A stretch of 64,000 bases of DNA from AWTP1-13 sp963814055 (GCA_963814055.1 CAWFBJ010000021.1:1-64000), one strand, 5' to 3'; shown: positions 37,284-47,409, counted from the first letter of the stretch. The notes: generated by a model from the letters alone, not told the origin. Numbers and translations: made by a program.

Positions 37284-37781
37284 ATGACGAGGCGATCCCG
37301 AATGTGGTCGCGGCGCTTTCTCTGGTCCGGCTTGTGGAGCGGCGCTGCGATCGCGGCCGCGACTCTCGCGCTGATGTGGCTCGGCATGTTGGCCATCAGC
37401 GGCCAGGGCCGGGTCTCCTTCGTCATCGCCAATATTTCGCTGCTGGGACTAGGCGGCATCGTCGCCTATCCGGCATGCTGGTACGTCCTCATTTTCCGGG
37501 CGGGCTCTTACTCGGGGCCCCGGGTGGCCTGGCTCACGGCGCTGACGTTCATTGCCAGCAGCGCGCTCGCAGCCATCCCGTTCGTCGCCTGGGCGGCATA
37601 CGCCAAGGCCTCGCCGTTACTCGCCCTAAGGTTTGTGGCGATGGGAATGATCGTCATGGTGATTCCCTATGCCGTGGTCGCGACACCCATGGCCTTCTGG
37701 CACCGCCACCTTCTGCGGGGGTGGTTCGCCGCGGCGCCCGCGGTTGACACTGCAGCCGAGCCTCAGCCGCGGGGATCGTAG
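37284..37781 (+). CDS. Hypothetical four-span membrane protein
   Basis: 165 aa with four hydrophobic segments (about 13-36, 46-68, 84-106 and 113-135). The N-terminus is Arg-rich (MTRRSRMWSRRFLW). No family recognised and no operon partner. The start at 37284 follows a weak ribosome site, and the frame has the expected codon bias. Confidence 0.6.
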   Translation: MTRRSRMWSRRFLWSGLWSGAAIAAATLALMWLGMLAISGQGRVSFVIANISLLGLGGIVAYPACWYVLIFRAGSYSGPRVAWLTALTFIASSALAAIPFVAWAAYAKASPLLALRFVAMGMIVMVIPYAVVATPMAFWHRHLLRGWFAAAPAVDTAAEPQPRGS

Positions 37782-37900
37782 GCCGCCTCAGCCCCACGCC
37801 TCTATTCCACCCGCCCATTTATCTCGCCGCGCTCGACATTCCCGCCGGCAGGCGCTCGCCGCGTGGCTGGCAAAGGACAGGGCGCGGGCGTGCGGCGGCC

Positions 37901-38203
37901 CTAACGGGGCGGCTGCCGCGCCTTCTTGTTCGGTTCGGGCTTGGGTTCGGACATGGGATACAAATCGTGGATCTGCATCATCATCTCTCGGCATGAAGCC
38001 ACGCGTTGCGCCTGTGTCGGCGCGGTGGGATGGTTGAGAACCCCAGTCTCCTTGTCCAGGCGCACCGACTCTGCCACGCATTTGTTGACCTCGGCACGTA
38101 TGAACGCCTCGTATTCCCGAGGGGCTGACTGCGATGCCGCCGGGCCGCCAAGCCCGGCCAGCGCTACAGCAGCCAGCAATGTTGAGCGCGCGCGTGTGGC
38201 CAT
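37901..38203 (-). CDS. Hypothetical exported protein
   Basis: 100 aa with a signal peptide (MATRARSTLLAAVALAGLGG, cleavage near AAS-QS) and a polar mature part with two Cys (NKCVAES and ASCREMMM) and a Pro/Lys tail. The ATG at 38203 is preferred over a GTG two codons upstream. No family recognised. Confidence 0.6.
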   Translation of the reverse strand: MATRARSTLLAAVALAGLGGPAASQSAPREYEAFIRAEVNKCVAESVRLDKETGVLNHPTAPTQAQRVASCREMMMQIHDLYPMSEPKPEPNKKARQPPR

Positions 38204-38593
38204 TTCCACATTTCCCGACCCGTCAGGTCAAAAATGTAGCGCTAGAATATTGGCAGCACAAAGAAAAAGGCTCCAGGGCCGCTTGGGTGCCATGTTCCGG
38301 AGGAGCACCAGGCAGCTCCCTGCCAAGGCGCCGGTGGACCGGGCATCGGCTTCGCCTTCGCTCTGGACCCTCGCGCCATCGAAAAGCCGCGCCGAACGGT
38401 TGCTGTCGTACTGCAGCGCGACGTTCACGGAACACGGCATGACCTCACCCTCGCGACCCCCCGCGACCTGGACCGCCGGCGACCGGTATGAGCCCTACAT
38501 TGGGCGCTGGAGCCGGATGCGCGCGTTCGCGGTACGCGGCCGCAAGCCGGCATGAGGTCGGCCGGCCGGAAAACATCGTTCTCAGGATGGCGC
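38204..38593. other. Intergenic region, 390 nt
   Basis: No gene, terminator or clear repeat seen. Several open frames cross it on both strands, but none has a ribosome site, family resemblance or consistent codon bias. Confidence 0.45.
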
Positions 38594-39196
38594 ATGCAGG
38601 CGTTTCGCACGTTGGCGCTGCTGCTCTGTGTCGGCTGCGGGCTCGCCTCAAGCGGCGTCGCAGCCTGGGCCTGCGCCTGCTGCACCAACCAGGGCCAGCG
38701 TTATGTCGGCGTCACCAAGCTCGACTCGACGCTGCGCGAGGAAATCGGCCGGCTGCGCTTCATGGCGGAGGCCGAGCTCTACACCGGCGAGCGCGACACC
38801 TCCGACATCAAGGGCATCGCCAACCCGTCCGGCACATACGAGATGCATGTCTCGCAGGAACCGGGCCGTTGGGTGTTTGCCTTCAACGACAAGGCCGGCC
38901 GCAAGGGAACCTTGACTCTCGCCATTCCAGCCACGATCGCGATCTTCTCGGTCGACCCGCGCCTCGACGAGCGCGAAGGCGGCACCGGACCGTCGTTGTT
39001 CAAGGAATGGAAGCTGACGTCCAGCGCGTCGGGCACGGGCATCTTCACGCCGGGGGTGGGCAGCGGACAGCGCATCACGCTGATCGTGCAGGCGCACGGC
39101 AACAACTGCACCAGCCCCGACATGGCAACGCACTGGACGCTGATGGTGCACGGGCCGAAGGCCGACTATCATTTCTTCGGCAAGTTCGTGCAGTAG
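38594..39196 (+). CDS. Hypothetical exported Cys-rich protein
   Basis: 200 aa with a signal peptide (MQAFRTLALLLCVGCGLASS, cleavage near GVAAWA). A CACC motif opens the mature part (WACACCTNQGQRY), which suggests metal or redox binding. The rest is beta-rich. The ATG at 38594 has AGGAT 6 nt upstream; an earlier in-frame ATG at 38552 would add 14 non-signal residues. No family named. Confidence 0.65.
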   Translation: MQAFRTLALLLCVGCGLASSGVAAWACACCTNQGQRYVGVTKLDSTLREEIGRLRFMAEAELYTGERDTSDIKGIANPSGTYEMHVSQEPGRWVFAFNDKAGRKGTLTLAIPATIAIFSVDPRLDEREGGTGPSLFKEWKLTSSASGTGIFTPGVGSGQRITLIVQAHGNNCTSPDMATHWTLMVHGPKADYHFFGKFVQ

Positions 39197-39277
39197 CCGG
39201 ATTTCGCCGTTCGCCGATCTCCTGTAGCATTGGGCCAACTGCGCAGACCCAAAGCGCCGGTAGCAGGGAGAATGCCC

Positions 39278-40351
39278 ATGAAACTCCGCACTATATCGGC
39301 TGCGATAGTCACCGCGCTTGCCATCGCACTCACGTCCCTGGCTGCTTTGGCCGCCGACTTCCCCGCGCCAAAGGAAGGCAGCTGGACCGCGCGCGACTTC
39401 AAGTTCCACACCGGCGAGGTTCTGCCGGAGGTGAAACTCGCCTACACTACCGTGGGCGAGTCCACCGGCGAACCGGTACTGGTCCTGCACGGCACCACCG
39501 GCTCCGCGGCCAGCATGCTCGGCGCAACCTTCGGCGGCGAGTTGTTCGGCAAGGGCCAGGCGCTCGATGCCAGCAGGTATTACATCATCATCCCGGACGG
39601 GCTCGGCCACGGCAAATCATCGAAGCCCTCCGACGGCCTGCGCGCCAAGTTCCCCAAGTACAACTATGACGACATGGTCGAGGGCCACTACCGCCTGATC
39701 AAGGAAGGCCTCGGCATCCGCCATCTGCGCCTCGTGATCGGCAACTCGATGGGCGGCATGCATACCTGGCTGTGGGGCGCCAAGTATCCCGACACCATGG
39801 ATGCGCTCGTCCCCATGGCGTCGCAACCCTCCGAGATGGCGAGCCGCAACTGGATGCTGCGCCGGCTGATGATCGACACCATCCGCACCGACCCCGAGTA
39901 CAAAGACGGCGACTACACCACGCAGCCGCGCTCGATGAAGATGGCCAACACATTCTTCGCCGTAGCCACCAATGGCGGCACGCTGGCCTTCCAGAAACTG
40001 GCGCCGACCCGCGATGCCGCCGACAAACTGGTCGATGCGCGGCTGGCGGCGCCCTTCAAGGCCGACGCCAACAACTTCGTGTACCAGTGGGATTCCTCGC
40101 GCGACTACAACGCCTCGCCGGGGCTGGAGCGCATCCAGGCCGCGCTGCTCGCCATCAATGCCGCCGACGACGAGCGCAATCCGCCCGAAACCGGCATCAT
40201 GGAGCGCGAGCTCAAGCGCGTGAAGAACGGCCGCCTCTACCTCATCCCCGCCAGCGAAGACACGCGCGGCCACGGCACCACCGGCAACGCCAAGTTCTGG
40301 GCCAAGCAACTCGGCGATTTCCTGCAGACGGTTCCCAAGCGGGCGATGTAG
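39278..40351 (+). CDS. Exported alpha/beta hydrolase, homoserine acetyltransferase-like
   Basis: 357-aa protein with a signal peptide (cleavage near AALA-AD). Alpha/beta-hydrolase fold of the MetX-like group: nucleophile Ser in VIGNSMGGMHTW (elbow G-N-S-M-G), LVLHGTTGSA for the oxyanion hole, and a C-terminal His in DTRGHGTTGN. The secreted location argues against homoserine acetylation and for a periplasmic esterase. Start ATG 39278 has AGGGAG upstream. Confidence 0.82.
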   Translation: MKLRTISAAIVTALAIALTSLAALAADFPAPKEGSWTARDFKFHTGEVLPEVKLAYTTVGESTGEPVLVLHGTTGSAASMLGATFGGELFGKGQALDASRYYIIIPDGLGHGKSSKPSDGLRAKFPKYNYDDMVEGHYRLIKEGLGIRHLRLVIGNSMGGMHTWLWGAKYPDTMDALVPMASQPSEMASRNWMLRRLMIDTIRTDPEYKDGDYTTQPRSMKMANTFFAVATNGGTLAFQKLAPTRDAADKLVDARLAAPFKADANNFVYQWDSSRDYNASPGLERIQAALLAINAADDERNPPETGIMERELKRVKNGRLYLIPASEDTRGHGTTGNAKFWAKQLGDFLQTVPKRAM

Positions 40352-40427
40352 CGGAGCCAAAGGCCGTGCTCGGCGTTATGCAGGAACACGCTACCGGCGT
40401 GCGCGACCTGCCGTGGAGCAATGCCCG

Positions 40428-40811
40428 ATGTCCGACGACGAACGCGCCATTCGCGACCTGATCGCCACCTGGATGTCCGCCAGCCAGGCCGGCGACACCG
40501 ATACGGTGCTGAGCCTGATGACGGACGACGTGGTGTTCATGGTCCCCGGCCGCGAGCCGTTCGGCAAGGCGGCGTTCGCCGCCGCCTCACAGAACATGAA
40601 GGACATGCACATGGAGGGCACGAGCGAGATTCGCGAGCTTAAGGTGCTCGGCGACTGGGCCTACCTGCGCGGTCATCTGCTGGTGGCGATGACGACACCT
40701 GCCGGCAACATCGTCCGGCGCGCGGGCTACACCCTCAGCATCCTGCGCAAGGAGCCGGACGGCAAATGGCGGCTGGCACGCGACGCCAACCTGCTGACGG
40801 TTCAGGAATAG
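40428..40811 (+). CDS. SgcJ/EcaC-type NTF2-like protein (DUF4440)
   Basis: 127-aa NTF2-fold protein: DDERAIRDLIATWMSASQAGDTDTVLSLMTDDVVFMVPGREP is the typical opening and SILRKEPDGKWRLARDANLL the typical end. Function unknown. ATG 40428 is preferred over GTG 40413. It lies 76 nt downstream of the hydrolase. Confidence 0.8.
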   Translation: MSDDERAIRDLIATWMSASQAGDTDTVLSLMTDDVVFMVPGREPFGKAAFAAASQNMKDMHMEGTSEIRELKVLGDWAYLRGHLLVAMTTPAGNIVRRAGYTLSILRKEPDGKWRLARDANLLTVQE

Positions 40812-40868
40812 GCGATGGCCGAGCCCCGAGAGGGCATCCCAAGCTTGGCACCGGTCAGTACAGGGCGC

Positions 40869-41411
40869 TTAGCCCGCGCGACTTGCGAAGGCCTGTTCCA
40901 GACGGGCGACCTGCGCCTCCACCGGACTGCCCGCGGCGTCCGGTTCGCCCACCACCACTTGCATGGCGCAGTCGAGGCGCACGATCCGATCATTGAGCGC
41001 AAAGCTCGCCGAGATGAGCTTGCGCAAGCCTTCCGGCAGCTCGTCGAAACCCTTGATGTGTCCCAACCGGCCCGGCGCCGTCAGACGCACGCGAGCGAGC
41101 TTCCTGCGCACCTCAACAAGCGTGATCTCGCCTTCCTTGTGCGCGCGGCGGATCATCAGCCACGAGGCAAGCTCGAGCAGGCGGGTGGTGAGGCGCATGC
41201 TCTCGGTTGCGTAGAGCATCGCCGGAGGGCCGCGCAGCTGGCGCGCTTCCTTGCGGCCCGCCCCGTCGAGGTAGGTCGCGGCGTGCTCCACCAGGGCCAT
41301 GCCCTCGCGGAAAATCGCATCGAACTGATCGGAGGCGGCGAAGCGCTCGCCGAAGGAGATGGTGACGCCGCTGTCGGCAGGGCGTTCGCTGCTGTTGACT
41401 GAGGTACCCAT
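40869..41411 (-). CDS. rcdA: RcdA-like protein (regulator of CtrA degradation, DUF1465)
   Basis: 180-aa DUF1465 protein. RcdA in Caulobacter is an adaptor that helps ClpXP degrade the cell-cycle regulator CtrA. Conserved core: FGERFAASDQFDAIFREGMALVEHAATYLDGAGRKEA, ESMRLTTRLLELASWLMIRRA and LARVRLTAPGRLGHI. The family is restricted to alphaproteobacteria and so supports the taxonomic call. It stands alone. Confidence 0.88.
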   Translation of the reverse strand: MGTSVNSSERPADSGVTISFGERFAASDQFDAIFREGMALVEHAATYLDGAGRKEARQLRGPPAMLYATESMRLTTRLLELASWLMIRRAHKEGEITLVEVRRKLARVRLTAPGRLGHIKGFDELPEGLRKLISASFALNDRIVRLDCAMQVVVGEPDAAGSPVEAQVARLEQAFASRAG

Positions 41412-41584
41412 GACCGAACTGGCACAACCGCTTACTGTTGACTGACCATACGCGAGCCACCCTGGCAGGCGACAGTTAACAAGTCACCCACAAATGGTCC
41501 GAAAAGTTGACGGCCGTTATGAGGCGCGTGCCGCAGGCAACGCTGCTGACAGGCAACCTACTGCGCAACAACAGGAAAGGCCGA

Positions 41585-44500
41585 TTATTCGGCCGGTCTT
41601 TCCACAGCCGCCGGCGGCGCGCTGGATGCTTTGGGCACACGATGCGCAGCGTGATCGCGTGCCACGTAGGTGTAGACGACCGGGGTCACAAACAACGTAA
41701 ACAGCGTGCCAACCGTCATGCCGGCCGCGATCACCAGCCCGATCGAAAACCGGCTCGCCGCACCCGCACCGGCGGCGATCAGCAACGGCAGCATGCCCAC
41801 CACCATCGCGGCCGTGGTCATCAGGATGGGACGCAGCCGGATCGCCGCGGCGCGCTCGATCGCCTCGCGCCGGCTCAGGCCCTCGTTCTCCTGCAGATGA
41901 TTGGCATAGTCCACCATCAGGATGCCGTGCTTGGAGATGAGCCCGATCAGGGTCACCAGCCCCACCTGCGTGTAGATGTTGATGCTGGCGAGACCGAGAT
42001 TGATGGGTATCAGCGCACCAAACATCGCCGTCGGCAGCGCGATCAGGATGATCAGCGGATCTCGGAAACTCTCGTACTGCGCCGCCAGCACCAGATAGAT
42101 GATGATGAGCGCGAATACGAAGGTCACCGCCAACCTGCTGCCTTCCTGCACGTACTGGCGGCTCTCGCCCTGGAAGTCGTAGGAGAAGCCCGCGGGTAAA
42201 ACCTCGCCTGCCTTCGCCTTCAGGAAAGTGATCGCCTCACCCACCGTGCGGCCAGGAAACGGCACACCGCTCAGGATCGCCGAGTTGAGCTGCTGGAAGG
42301 TCGTGAGCGCGTTGGGCTGCACCAACTCGCCGATCGAGACGACGCTCGACAGCGGTACCAGCGTGCCCGTGCCGGTGCGCACCTGATAGCGCTTGAGCCA
42401 GTCGGTGGTGAGCCGGTACTCGCGCGGCACTTGCGGAATCACCTTGTAGCTGCGGCCGTACAGGTTGAACTGGTTGACATAGTTGCCGCCGAGCAGCGTC
42501 GCCAGCGACCCGCCGATGTCCTGCATCTTGATGCCGAGGCGATTGGCCTTGTCGTGGTCGATCTTCATCTCGATCTGCGGCGTCTCAAACCTGAGATCCG
42601 CGTCGATGAAGATGAACATGCCGCTTTTCTGCGCTTCGGTCTTCAGCCTATCCAGCACCTGGGCGAGCTGAGGATAGTCGGCCGTGGTCGTGATCACGAA
42701 CTGCACCGAGGCGCCGCCCCGCGAACCCGGCAGCGACGGCAGCGGGAACGTGAACACTTGCGCGTTGGCGATGCCGGCGACCTTGCCCTGCAGCCCCGCC
42801 AGGATCTGCTTTTGCGTGCGCGTGCGCTCCTCCCACGGCTTGAACAGGATGCCCGAGAACGCCTGGTGCACGTCGGTGAGACCGTTGATGGTGAAGACGT
42901 GCTCCTTCTCGGGCACGGTTTCGAACACCTTGCCGAGTTGCGCCGTCGCCTGTTCCAGATAGTCGAGGTTGGCGGGCTGCGGCGTCTTCACGACGTTGAA
43001 CAGGATGCCCTGGTCTTCCTCGGGCGCCAGCTCGCTTTGCGACGTCATATACATGATGGCCGTCGCCGCCATGACGACCACCAGCACCATGATCGTGACC
43101 GGCCGCCGATCGAGCGTGCGATGCAGCCGTCCCTCATAGCGCCGCCGCAGACTTCCGAACACGCGATCGAGAATGCGGACAAAACGGCCGCTGCCGTGCT
43201 CCGCCTTCAGCAGCTTGGAAGCCATCATCGGCGACAGCGTGAGCGCTATGATGCCCGAGACGATGACGGCGCCGGCCAGCGTGAACGCGAACTCACGGAA
43301 CAGCGCACCGGTCAGGCCGGCCACGAACCCGATCGGCGCATAGACCGCCGCCAGCGTGATGGTCATCGAGATCACCGGCACCGCGATTTCGCGCGCCCCG
43401 GTAATCGCCGCATCGTAGGGCTGCATGCCCTCTTCGATATGCCGATGGATGTTTTCCACCACCACAATGGCGTCGTCGACCACCAGGCCGATGGCAAGCA
43501 CCAGCGCCAAAAGCGTCAGCAGATTGATCGAATATCCAAGCGCCAGCAGAACGAACATCACGCCAATCAGCGACAGCGGAATGGTGACGACGGGAATGAT
43601 GGTCGAGCGCAGGTTGCCGAGGAACAGGAAGATCACCACGATCACGATCAGTCCGGCCTCGATCAGCGTCGTCTGCACCTCCTTGATGGACGCTTCGATG
43701 AACTTGGTCGCGTCGTAGGCAATGGCGGCTTCCATGCCTTCCGGGAGCTGGCGCTGGATATCCGGGAATGCCTTGCGCACCTTGTCGATGACGACCAGCG
43801 GGTTGGACGTCGGCGTGGCGAACACACCGATGAACACGGCCTTTTGACCGTCGAACACCGAGGAGGAATCGGCGCTCTCTGGGCCCAGCTCGATGGCGGC
43901 GATATCGTCGAGGCGAACCAGTGCATCGCCCCGTGTCGCCACCACCAGCTTGCCGAAGGCAGTGGGGTTGTCGAGCAGCGTCTGGGCATTGATGCTCGTC
44001 TGGACGAAGTCGCCCTTCACCTGCCCTGCCGCCGTGACGAAGTTGTTCGCGGTCAACGCCGTGCGCACGTCGAGCGGCGTGATGGCGAGCGCCGCCATCT
44101 TGTCGGGGTTCAACCAGATGCGCATGGCGAAGGTCTGGCCGCCCAGGATCTGCGCGTTGGCGACGCCGTCGATCGTCTGCAGACGGGGTTGCACGACGCG
44201 CGTCAGATAGTCGGTGATCTGCGAGGCGGTCATCACCTTGCTGTTGAACGACATATACATCAGCGCGGTCGTATCGCCGGTCTGGCGCGTGACGATTGGA
44301 TCCTGCGCCTCGCGGGGCAGTATGTTCTTGACCTGCTGAACCTTCGACAACACGTCGGACACGGCGCGGTCCGCGTTGGCGTCGAGGCGCAGGTTCAAGG
44401 TGATGGTGCTGACGTTCTGCTGCGACGACGAGGTCAGCGTGTCGATACCCTCCGCACTTGCGACCGCCGACATGATGGGGGTGGTGATGAACCCCCTGAT

Positions 44501-44674
44501 GAGCTCCGCATTCGCGCCGGGATAGGCGGTGGTGATGGTCAGAGTCGTGTTGGTGATCTCGGGATACTGCCGCACCGACAGATTGAACAGGGCCGCCAGT
44601 CCGACCAGCAGTATCATCAGGCTCACGACCGTAGCGAGCACGGGCCGGCGAATGAAAATGTCGGTGAACGACAT
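41585..44674 (-). CDS. RND efflux transporter, HAE1-type inner-membrane pump
   Basis: 1029-aa resistance-nodulation-division pump (AcrB/MexF type), standard length. Twelve membrane segments with two large periplasmic loops; the proton-relay Asp pair is in AIGLVVDDAIVVVENIHRH. Other hallmarks are FIRRPVLATVVSLM at the start, GATTALMYMS-type pore parts and LTPVVYTY near the end. It works with the upstream-encoded fusion protein; no outer-membrane channel gene is in the window. Start MSFTDIF at 44674, preceded by GGGGAG. Confidence 0.95.
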   Translation of the reverse strand: MSFTDIFIRRPVLATVVSLMILLVGLAALFNLSVRQYPEITNTTLTITTAYPGANAELIRGFITTPIMSAVASAEGIDTLTSSSQQNVSTITLNLRLDANADRAVSDVLSKVQQVKNILPREAQDPIVTRQTGDTTALMYMSFNSKVMTASQITDYLTRVVQPRLQTIDGVANAQILGGQTFAMRIWLNPDKMAALAITPLDVRTALTANNFVTAAGQVKGDFVQTSINAQTLLDNPTAFGKLVVATRGDALVRLDDIAAIELGPESADSSSVFDGQKAVFIGVFATPTSNPLVVIDKVRKAFPDIQRQLPEGMEAAIAYDATKFIEASIKEVQTTLIEAGLIVIVVIFLFLGNLRSTIIPVVTIPLSLIGVMFVLLALGYSINLLTLLALVLAIGLVVDDAIVVVENIHRHIEEGMQPYDAAITGAREIAVPVISMTITLAAVYAPIGFVAGLTGALFREFAFTLAGAVIVSGIIALTLSPMMASKLLKAEHGSGRFVRILDRVFGSLRRRYEGRLHRTLDRRPVTIMVLVVVMAATAIMYMTSQSELAPEEDQGILFNVVKTPQPANLDYLEQATAQLGKVFETVPEKEHVFTINGLTDVHQAFSGILFKPWEERTRTQKQILAGLQGKVAGIANAQVFTFPLPSLPGSRGGASVQFVITTTADYPQLAQVLDRLKTEAQKSGMFIFIDADLRFETPQIEMKIDHDKANRLGIKMQDIGGSLATLLGGNYVNQFNLYGRSYKVIPQVPREYRLTTDWLKRYQVRTGTGTLVPLSSVVSIGELVQPNALTTFQQLNSAILSGVPFPGRTVGEAITFLKAKAGEVLPAGFSYDFQGESRQYVQEGSRLAVTFVFALIIIYLVLAAQYESFRDPLIILIALPTAMFGALIPINLGLASINIYTQVGLVTLIGLISKHGILMVDYANHLQENEGLSRREAIERAAAIRLRPILMTTAAMVVGMLPLLIAAGAGAASRFSIGLVIAAGMTVGTLFTLFVTPVVYTYVARDHAAHRVPKASSAPPAAVERPAE

Positions 44675-44687
44675 GGCAACCGCTCCC

Positions 44688-45842
44688 CTATTGCTTCGGC
44701 CGAACTTCGGGCCGGGACAGCGGCTGCGTGTTGTCGATACGGATGGCGGCACCAGGATTGAGCTTCAGCTGGCCGGTCGTAACCACCTGCTCGCCTGCGG
44801 CGACGCCGGAGAGGATCGTGACACGATCCTCGCGCGCCTCTCCCGTCTTCACGAAGCGGCGATCGGCGACAAGCTTCGGTTCGGCCGGCGCCCCCGCCTT
44901 GTCGTCTGCTTTCGGGGCCTCGGACGCCACCTGTTTCACCGCATAAACGCTGTCGCCGTAAAGGCTGTAGGTAATGGCCGTGCGCGGCACGGTGATGACG
45001 TCCCGCGGATCGCCCGCGAGCACGACCACGTTGGCGAACATGCCGGGAAGCAGTTTGCGCGTGCCGTTGGGCAAACTGCCGCGCACGAGCAGGGTGCGTG
45101 TGTCCTGCGCCACGCGCGCGTCGAGGGATTCGATCTCGCCCTTGAAGACCTCGCCGGGGAAAGTGTCCACGGTCACCTCCACCTGCTGGCCAACGCGCAG
45201 CTTGCTGATCAGCTGTTCCGGCATGGGGAAATCGACGCGGATCGGGTCGAGCTGCTGCAGCGTGACGAGCACCATGCCCGGCGACACGTACTGCCCCCTC
45301 TCCACCTTGCGGATGCCGAGCCGGCCGGAGACCGGAGCCTTGATCGTCTTCTGCGCGATCACCGCCTCGATCCTCTTCACGGCTGCCATCGCGGTGTCGC
45401 GCTTGGCGCGCGCCGTATCCAGGTTGGCCTCCGACGTAACGCGCTTGGCAATCAGATCTTCCTGTCGCTGGAACGCGACCTCGGCTTCCTGCAGGGTTGC
45501 CTTGGCGCTCGCGAGGTCGGCGTTTTCCACCGCGATGTCGAGCTGCACGAGGCTTGAGCCGCGCGACGCGTCAGCGCCGCTCTCAAGATAGACTTCCGTG
45601 ACGATGCCGGCGACCTGGGAGGTCATGTCGACGCCGTGCGAGGAGATCAGCGTGCCGATCGAAGGCAGCTGCTCGATCCATTTTTCCGTGCGCGCGACCT
45701 CCGATGTCACCGTTGCCGGCGGTGGCACCTGGGACGACAGGATCGTCTTGATCATGTTGGGCTTGAAAGAGAAGTTGAACCACGCGAGCCCCCCGAGGAG
45801 AAGGACAGCGACAAGGCCGGTGATGATGAAGCGTCTGGTCAT
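44688..45842 (-). CDS. RND efflux periplasmic adaptor (membrane fusion protein)
   Basis: 384-aa HlyD/AcrA-type adaptor. N-terminal membrane anchor (FIITGLVAVLLLGGLAWF), lipoyl halves (GTLISSHGVDMTSQVAGIV and GRLGIRKVERGQYV), a helical hairpin between them and beta-barrel domains after. Bridges the pump to an outer-membrane channel. Its stop is 14 nt from the pump start, forming a two-gene operon. No regulator gene is adjacent. Confidence 0.94.
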   Translation of the reverse strand: MTRRFIITGLVAVLLLGGLAWFNFSFKPNMIKTILSSQVPPPATVTSEVARTEKWIEQLPSIGTLISSHGVDMTSQVAGIVTEVYLESGADASRGSSLVQLDIAVENADLASAKATLQEAEVAFQRQEDLIAKRVTSEANLDTARAKRDTAMAAVKRIEAVIAQKTIKAPVSGRLGIRKVERGQYVSPGMVLVTLQQLDPIRVDFPMPEQLISKLRVGQQVEVTVDTFPGEVFKGEIESLDARVAQDTRTLLVRGSLPNGTRKLLPGMFANVVVLAGDPRDVITVPRTAITYSLYGDSVYAVKQVASEAPKADDKAGAPAEPKLVADRRFVKTGEAREDRVTILSGVAAGEQVVTTGQLKLNPGAAIRIDNTQPLSRPEVRPKQ

Positions 45843-46043
45843 TGGGGTGCTTGAGGGCTGTGGTAAGGATCGCAGCAGATGTGGAGCCAACTTACATCGC
45901 CTACCAGTGGCACAGCCAATTGGCAAAGATTCGTGTGGCCGCCTTGCATCGCCATCTAGTGGGAATGCGGTGCATTTATGGTGCGGCATTAACGCCGCCT
46001 AAATGACAGCATTCCACAGTGACGTTGCAGACGTGTCAGTAAC

Positions 46044-46532
46044 ATGGCCGCGATGATCAACCTCAAAGCACGCGAACGCGACGAATTCCTGAAGGCTTTG
46101 GACGAAGCCCGCCGGGCCGCGCTGGCCGATGACGGCGAGCCTGTTGGCGCGCGCAAGCCCCAAGCGGCTTCGTATGGCAGCGCCGAGTTCTTGCATACGG
46201 TCGACCGCATGGCGGGGAAGCTTCGCTCCTACGTGTCCACCGGCCTGCTGTCGCGCCTCTACAGCGAAGGCTTCTCCCGTCCGCCCGCCGCAGAAGCTTC
46301 ACCCGAGCCGCCCCCGCCGCCCAAGTCCGAGCACGAGCAGGTGGTGGACGAGTTGCACATCACCCCGAACCTGACCTCCACCGACCTCAAGCTCATCCGG
46401 CGCAGATTTGCCAAGGCCAATCATCCCGACCGCGTCGCGCCGGCCGTGCGCGATCAGGCGACCCGGCGCATGACCATTGCCAATTCGCTGATCGACGAGG
46501 CCCTGCGGGGTGCCAAGCCGCGCCCGCGGTAG
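46044..46532 (+). CDS. J-domain-like protein
   Basis: 162 aa. The C-terminal 60 residues look like a short J domain, with the HPD tripeptide in RRRFAKANHPDRVAPAVRD and helices on both sides (ATRRMTIANSLIDEAL). HPD normally stimulates DnaK ATPase. The N-terminal half is charged, with a Pro-rich linker (SPEPPPPPKS). It could be a DnaK co-chaperone for a specific client. Confidence 0.65.
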   Translation: MAAMINLKARERDEFLKALDEARRAALADDGEPVGARKPQAASYGSAEFLHTVDRMAGKLRSYVSTGLLSRLYSEGFSRPPAAEASPEPPPPPKSEHEQVVDELHITPNLTSTDLKLIRRRFAKANHPDRVAPAVRDQATRRMTIANSLIDEALRGAKPRPR

Positions 46533-46826
46533 CGCTTCCACCGAAACGCATGGCTGCCCGGATGCATCGGCGGGTCGATCAAACCATCATGGTTAATGCA
46601 ACGTCACCTCCGCGCAGGCGAAGATTCACGCAAATCTCGCCAATTCTCAGTCTGCTGGCGTCAATTCCCGCCGGAGTGACGCTGGAGGCTGGTTACCGGA
46701 CCCTCGGCAGAAAACCTGCAATTTGAAATAAATCCGGCCGCCGCCGTTGCCCGAACTCCAAGACGATTGGGGTAGAACCAAGAGGGTGGCGACTGTGCCC
46801 CGGCTCATTTCTCTGGTTGTGCGTTC

Positions 46827-47051
46827 ATGTCTGAAAGCAACCCCCTCTCGCTCCTGCGGCGTCGCAGGGACGGCATTCGGGACTGGCTCGACGAGGAGGC
46901 GCCCTATACGGCTGCCGACCAGAAGCATCTCGACAGCGACACTCCCGAGCGTGCCTACTGGCACCACGGCTACCAGGCGGCGCTGACTGACGTCCTCGAT
47001 ATGCTCACGGGCGTCGATCAAAGATACGGCAGCGAGGACATCCCCAACTAG
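46827..47051 (+). CDS. Small conserved hypothetical protein
   Basis: 74 aa: MSESNPLSLLRRRRDGIRDW at the start and YWHHGYQAALTDVLDMLTG later. Acidic and soluble; helical prediction by eye. Similar short proteins occur in Hyphomicrobiales, with no known role. The end overlaps the convergent gene at 47005 by 47 nt. Confidence 0.6.
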   Translation: MSESNPLSLLRRRRDGIRDWLDEEAPYTAADQKHLDSDTPERAYWHHGYQAALTDVLDMLTGVDQRYGSEDIPN

Positions 47052-47409
47052 TTCCAGCCGCCCGGCCCGGATGCACCCGGTTGCCAGGTGGACTCAGGTC
47101 GTGAAACAGCTCGCATTCGCGTTCGAAAGCCGCCTTCGAGGTCGGCAGGTAGCTGAACTTGAACAGCGTTGCCGAGCCGATGCAATTGCGCAGCTTGCTC
47201 TTCACGTCGGAATCGGCACGGCCGACGTGGTTGATGCAGAATTTCCCTTCGGGACTGGTGTAGCCCAGCGCATAGACCCCTGCCGAGCTGCGCGTGATGG
47301 CGGCATCGATGGTGTCGAAGTTCAGCCGGTATGGGCCCAGAAGTCCGGTCTTTGCCCCAGTTTTTAACAAGGCTGCACCTCCAGATGAGTTCGTGCCCGC
47401 CGGGGCCAT
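47005..47409 (-). CDS. Conserved hypothetical, possible GIY-YIG-like fold
   Basis: 134 aa. The centre reads GVYALGYTSPEGKFCINHVGRADSD-type sequence with a later Cys-x2-Cys (WGCPRCRIF). The G-V-Y...G-R pattern is reminiscent of GIY-YIG nucleases, but the key residues are not all evident, so the fold is only suggested. Overlaps the convergent gene by 47 nt. Confidence 0.5.
   Translation of the reverse strand: MAPAGTNSSGGAALLKTGAKTGLLGPYRLNFDTIDAAITRSSAGVYALGYTSPEGKFCINHVGRADSDVKSKLRNCIGSATLFKFSYLPTSKAAFERECELFHDLSPPGNRVHPGRAAGTSWGCPRCRIFDRRP

Noticed and set aside
38204..38593. Several open frames of 70-200 codons
   Set aside because: None has a ribosome site, family resemblance or codon bias of a real gene.
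42431..44761. Very long open frame (776 codons) antisense to the RND pump
   Set aside because: Mirror of the pump gene caused by high GC third positions; composition is His/Arg/Asp-rich with no recognisable domain.
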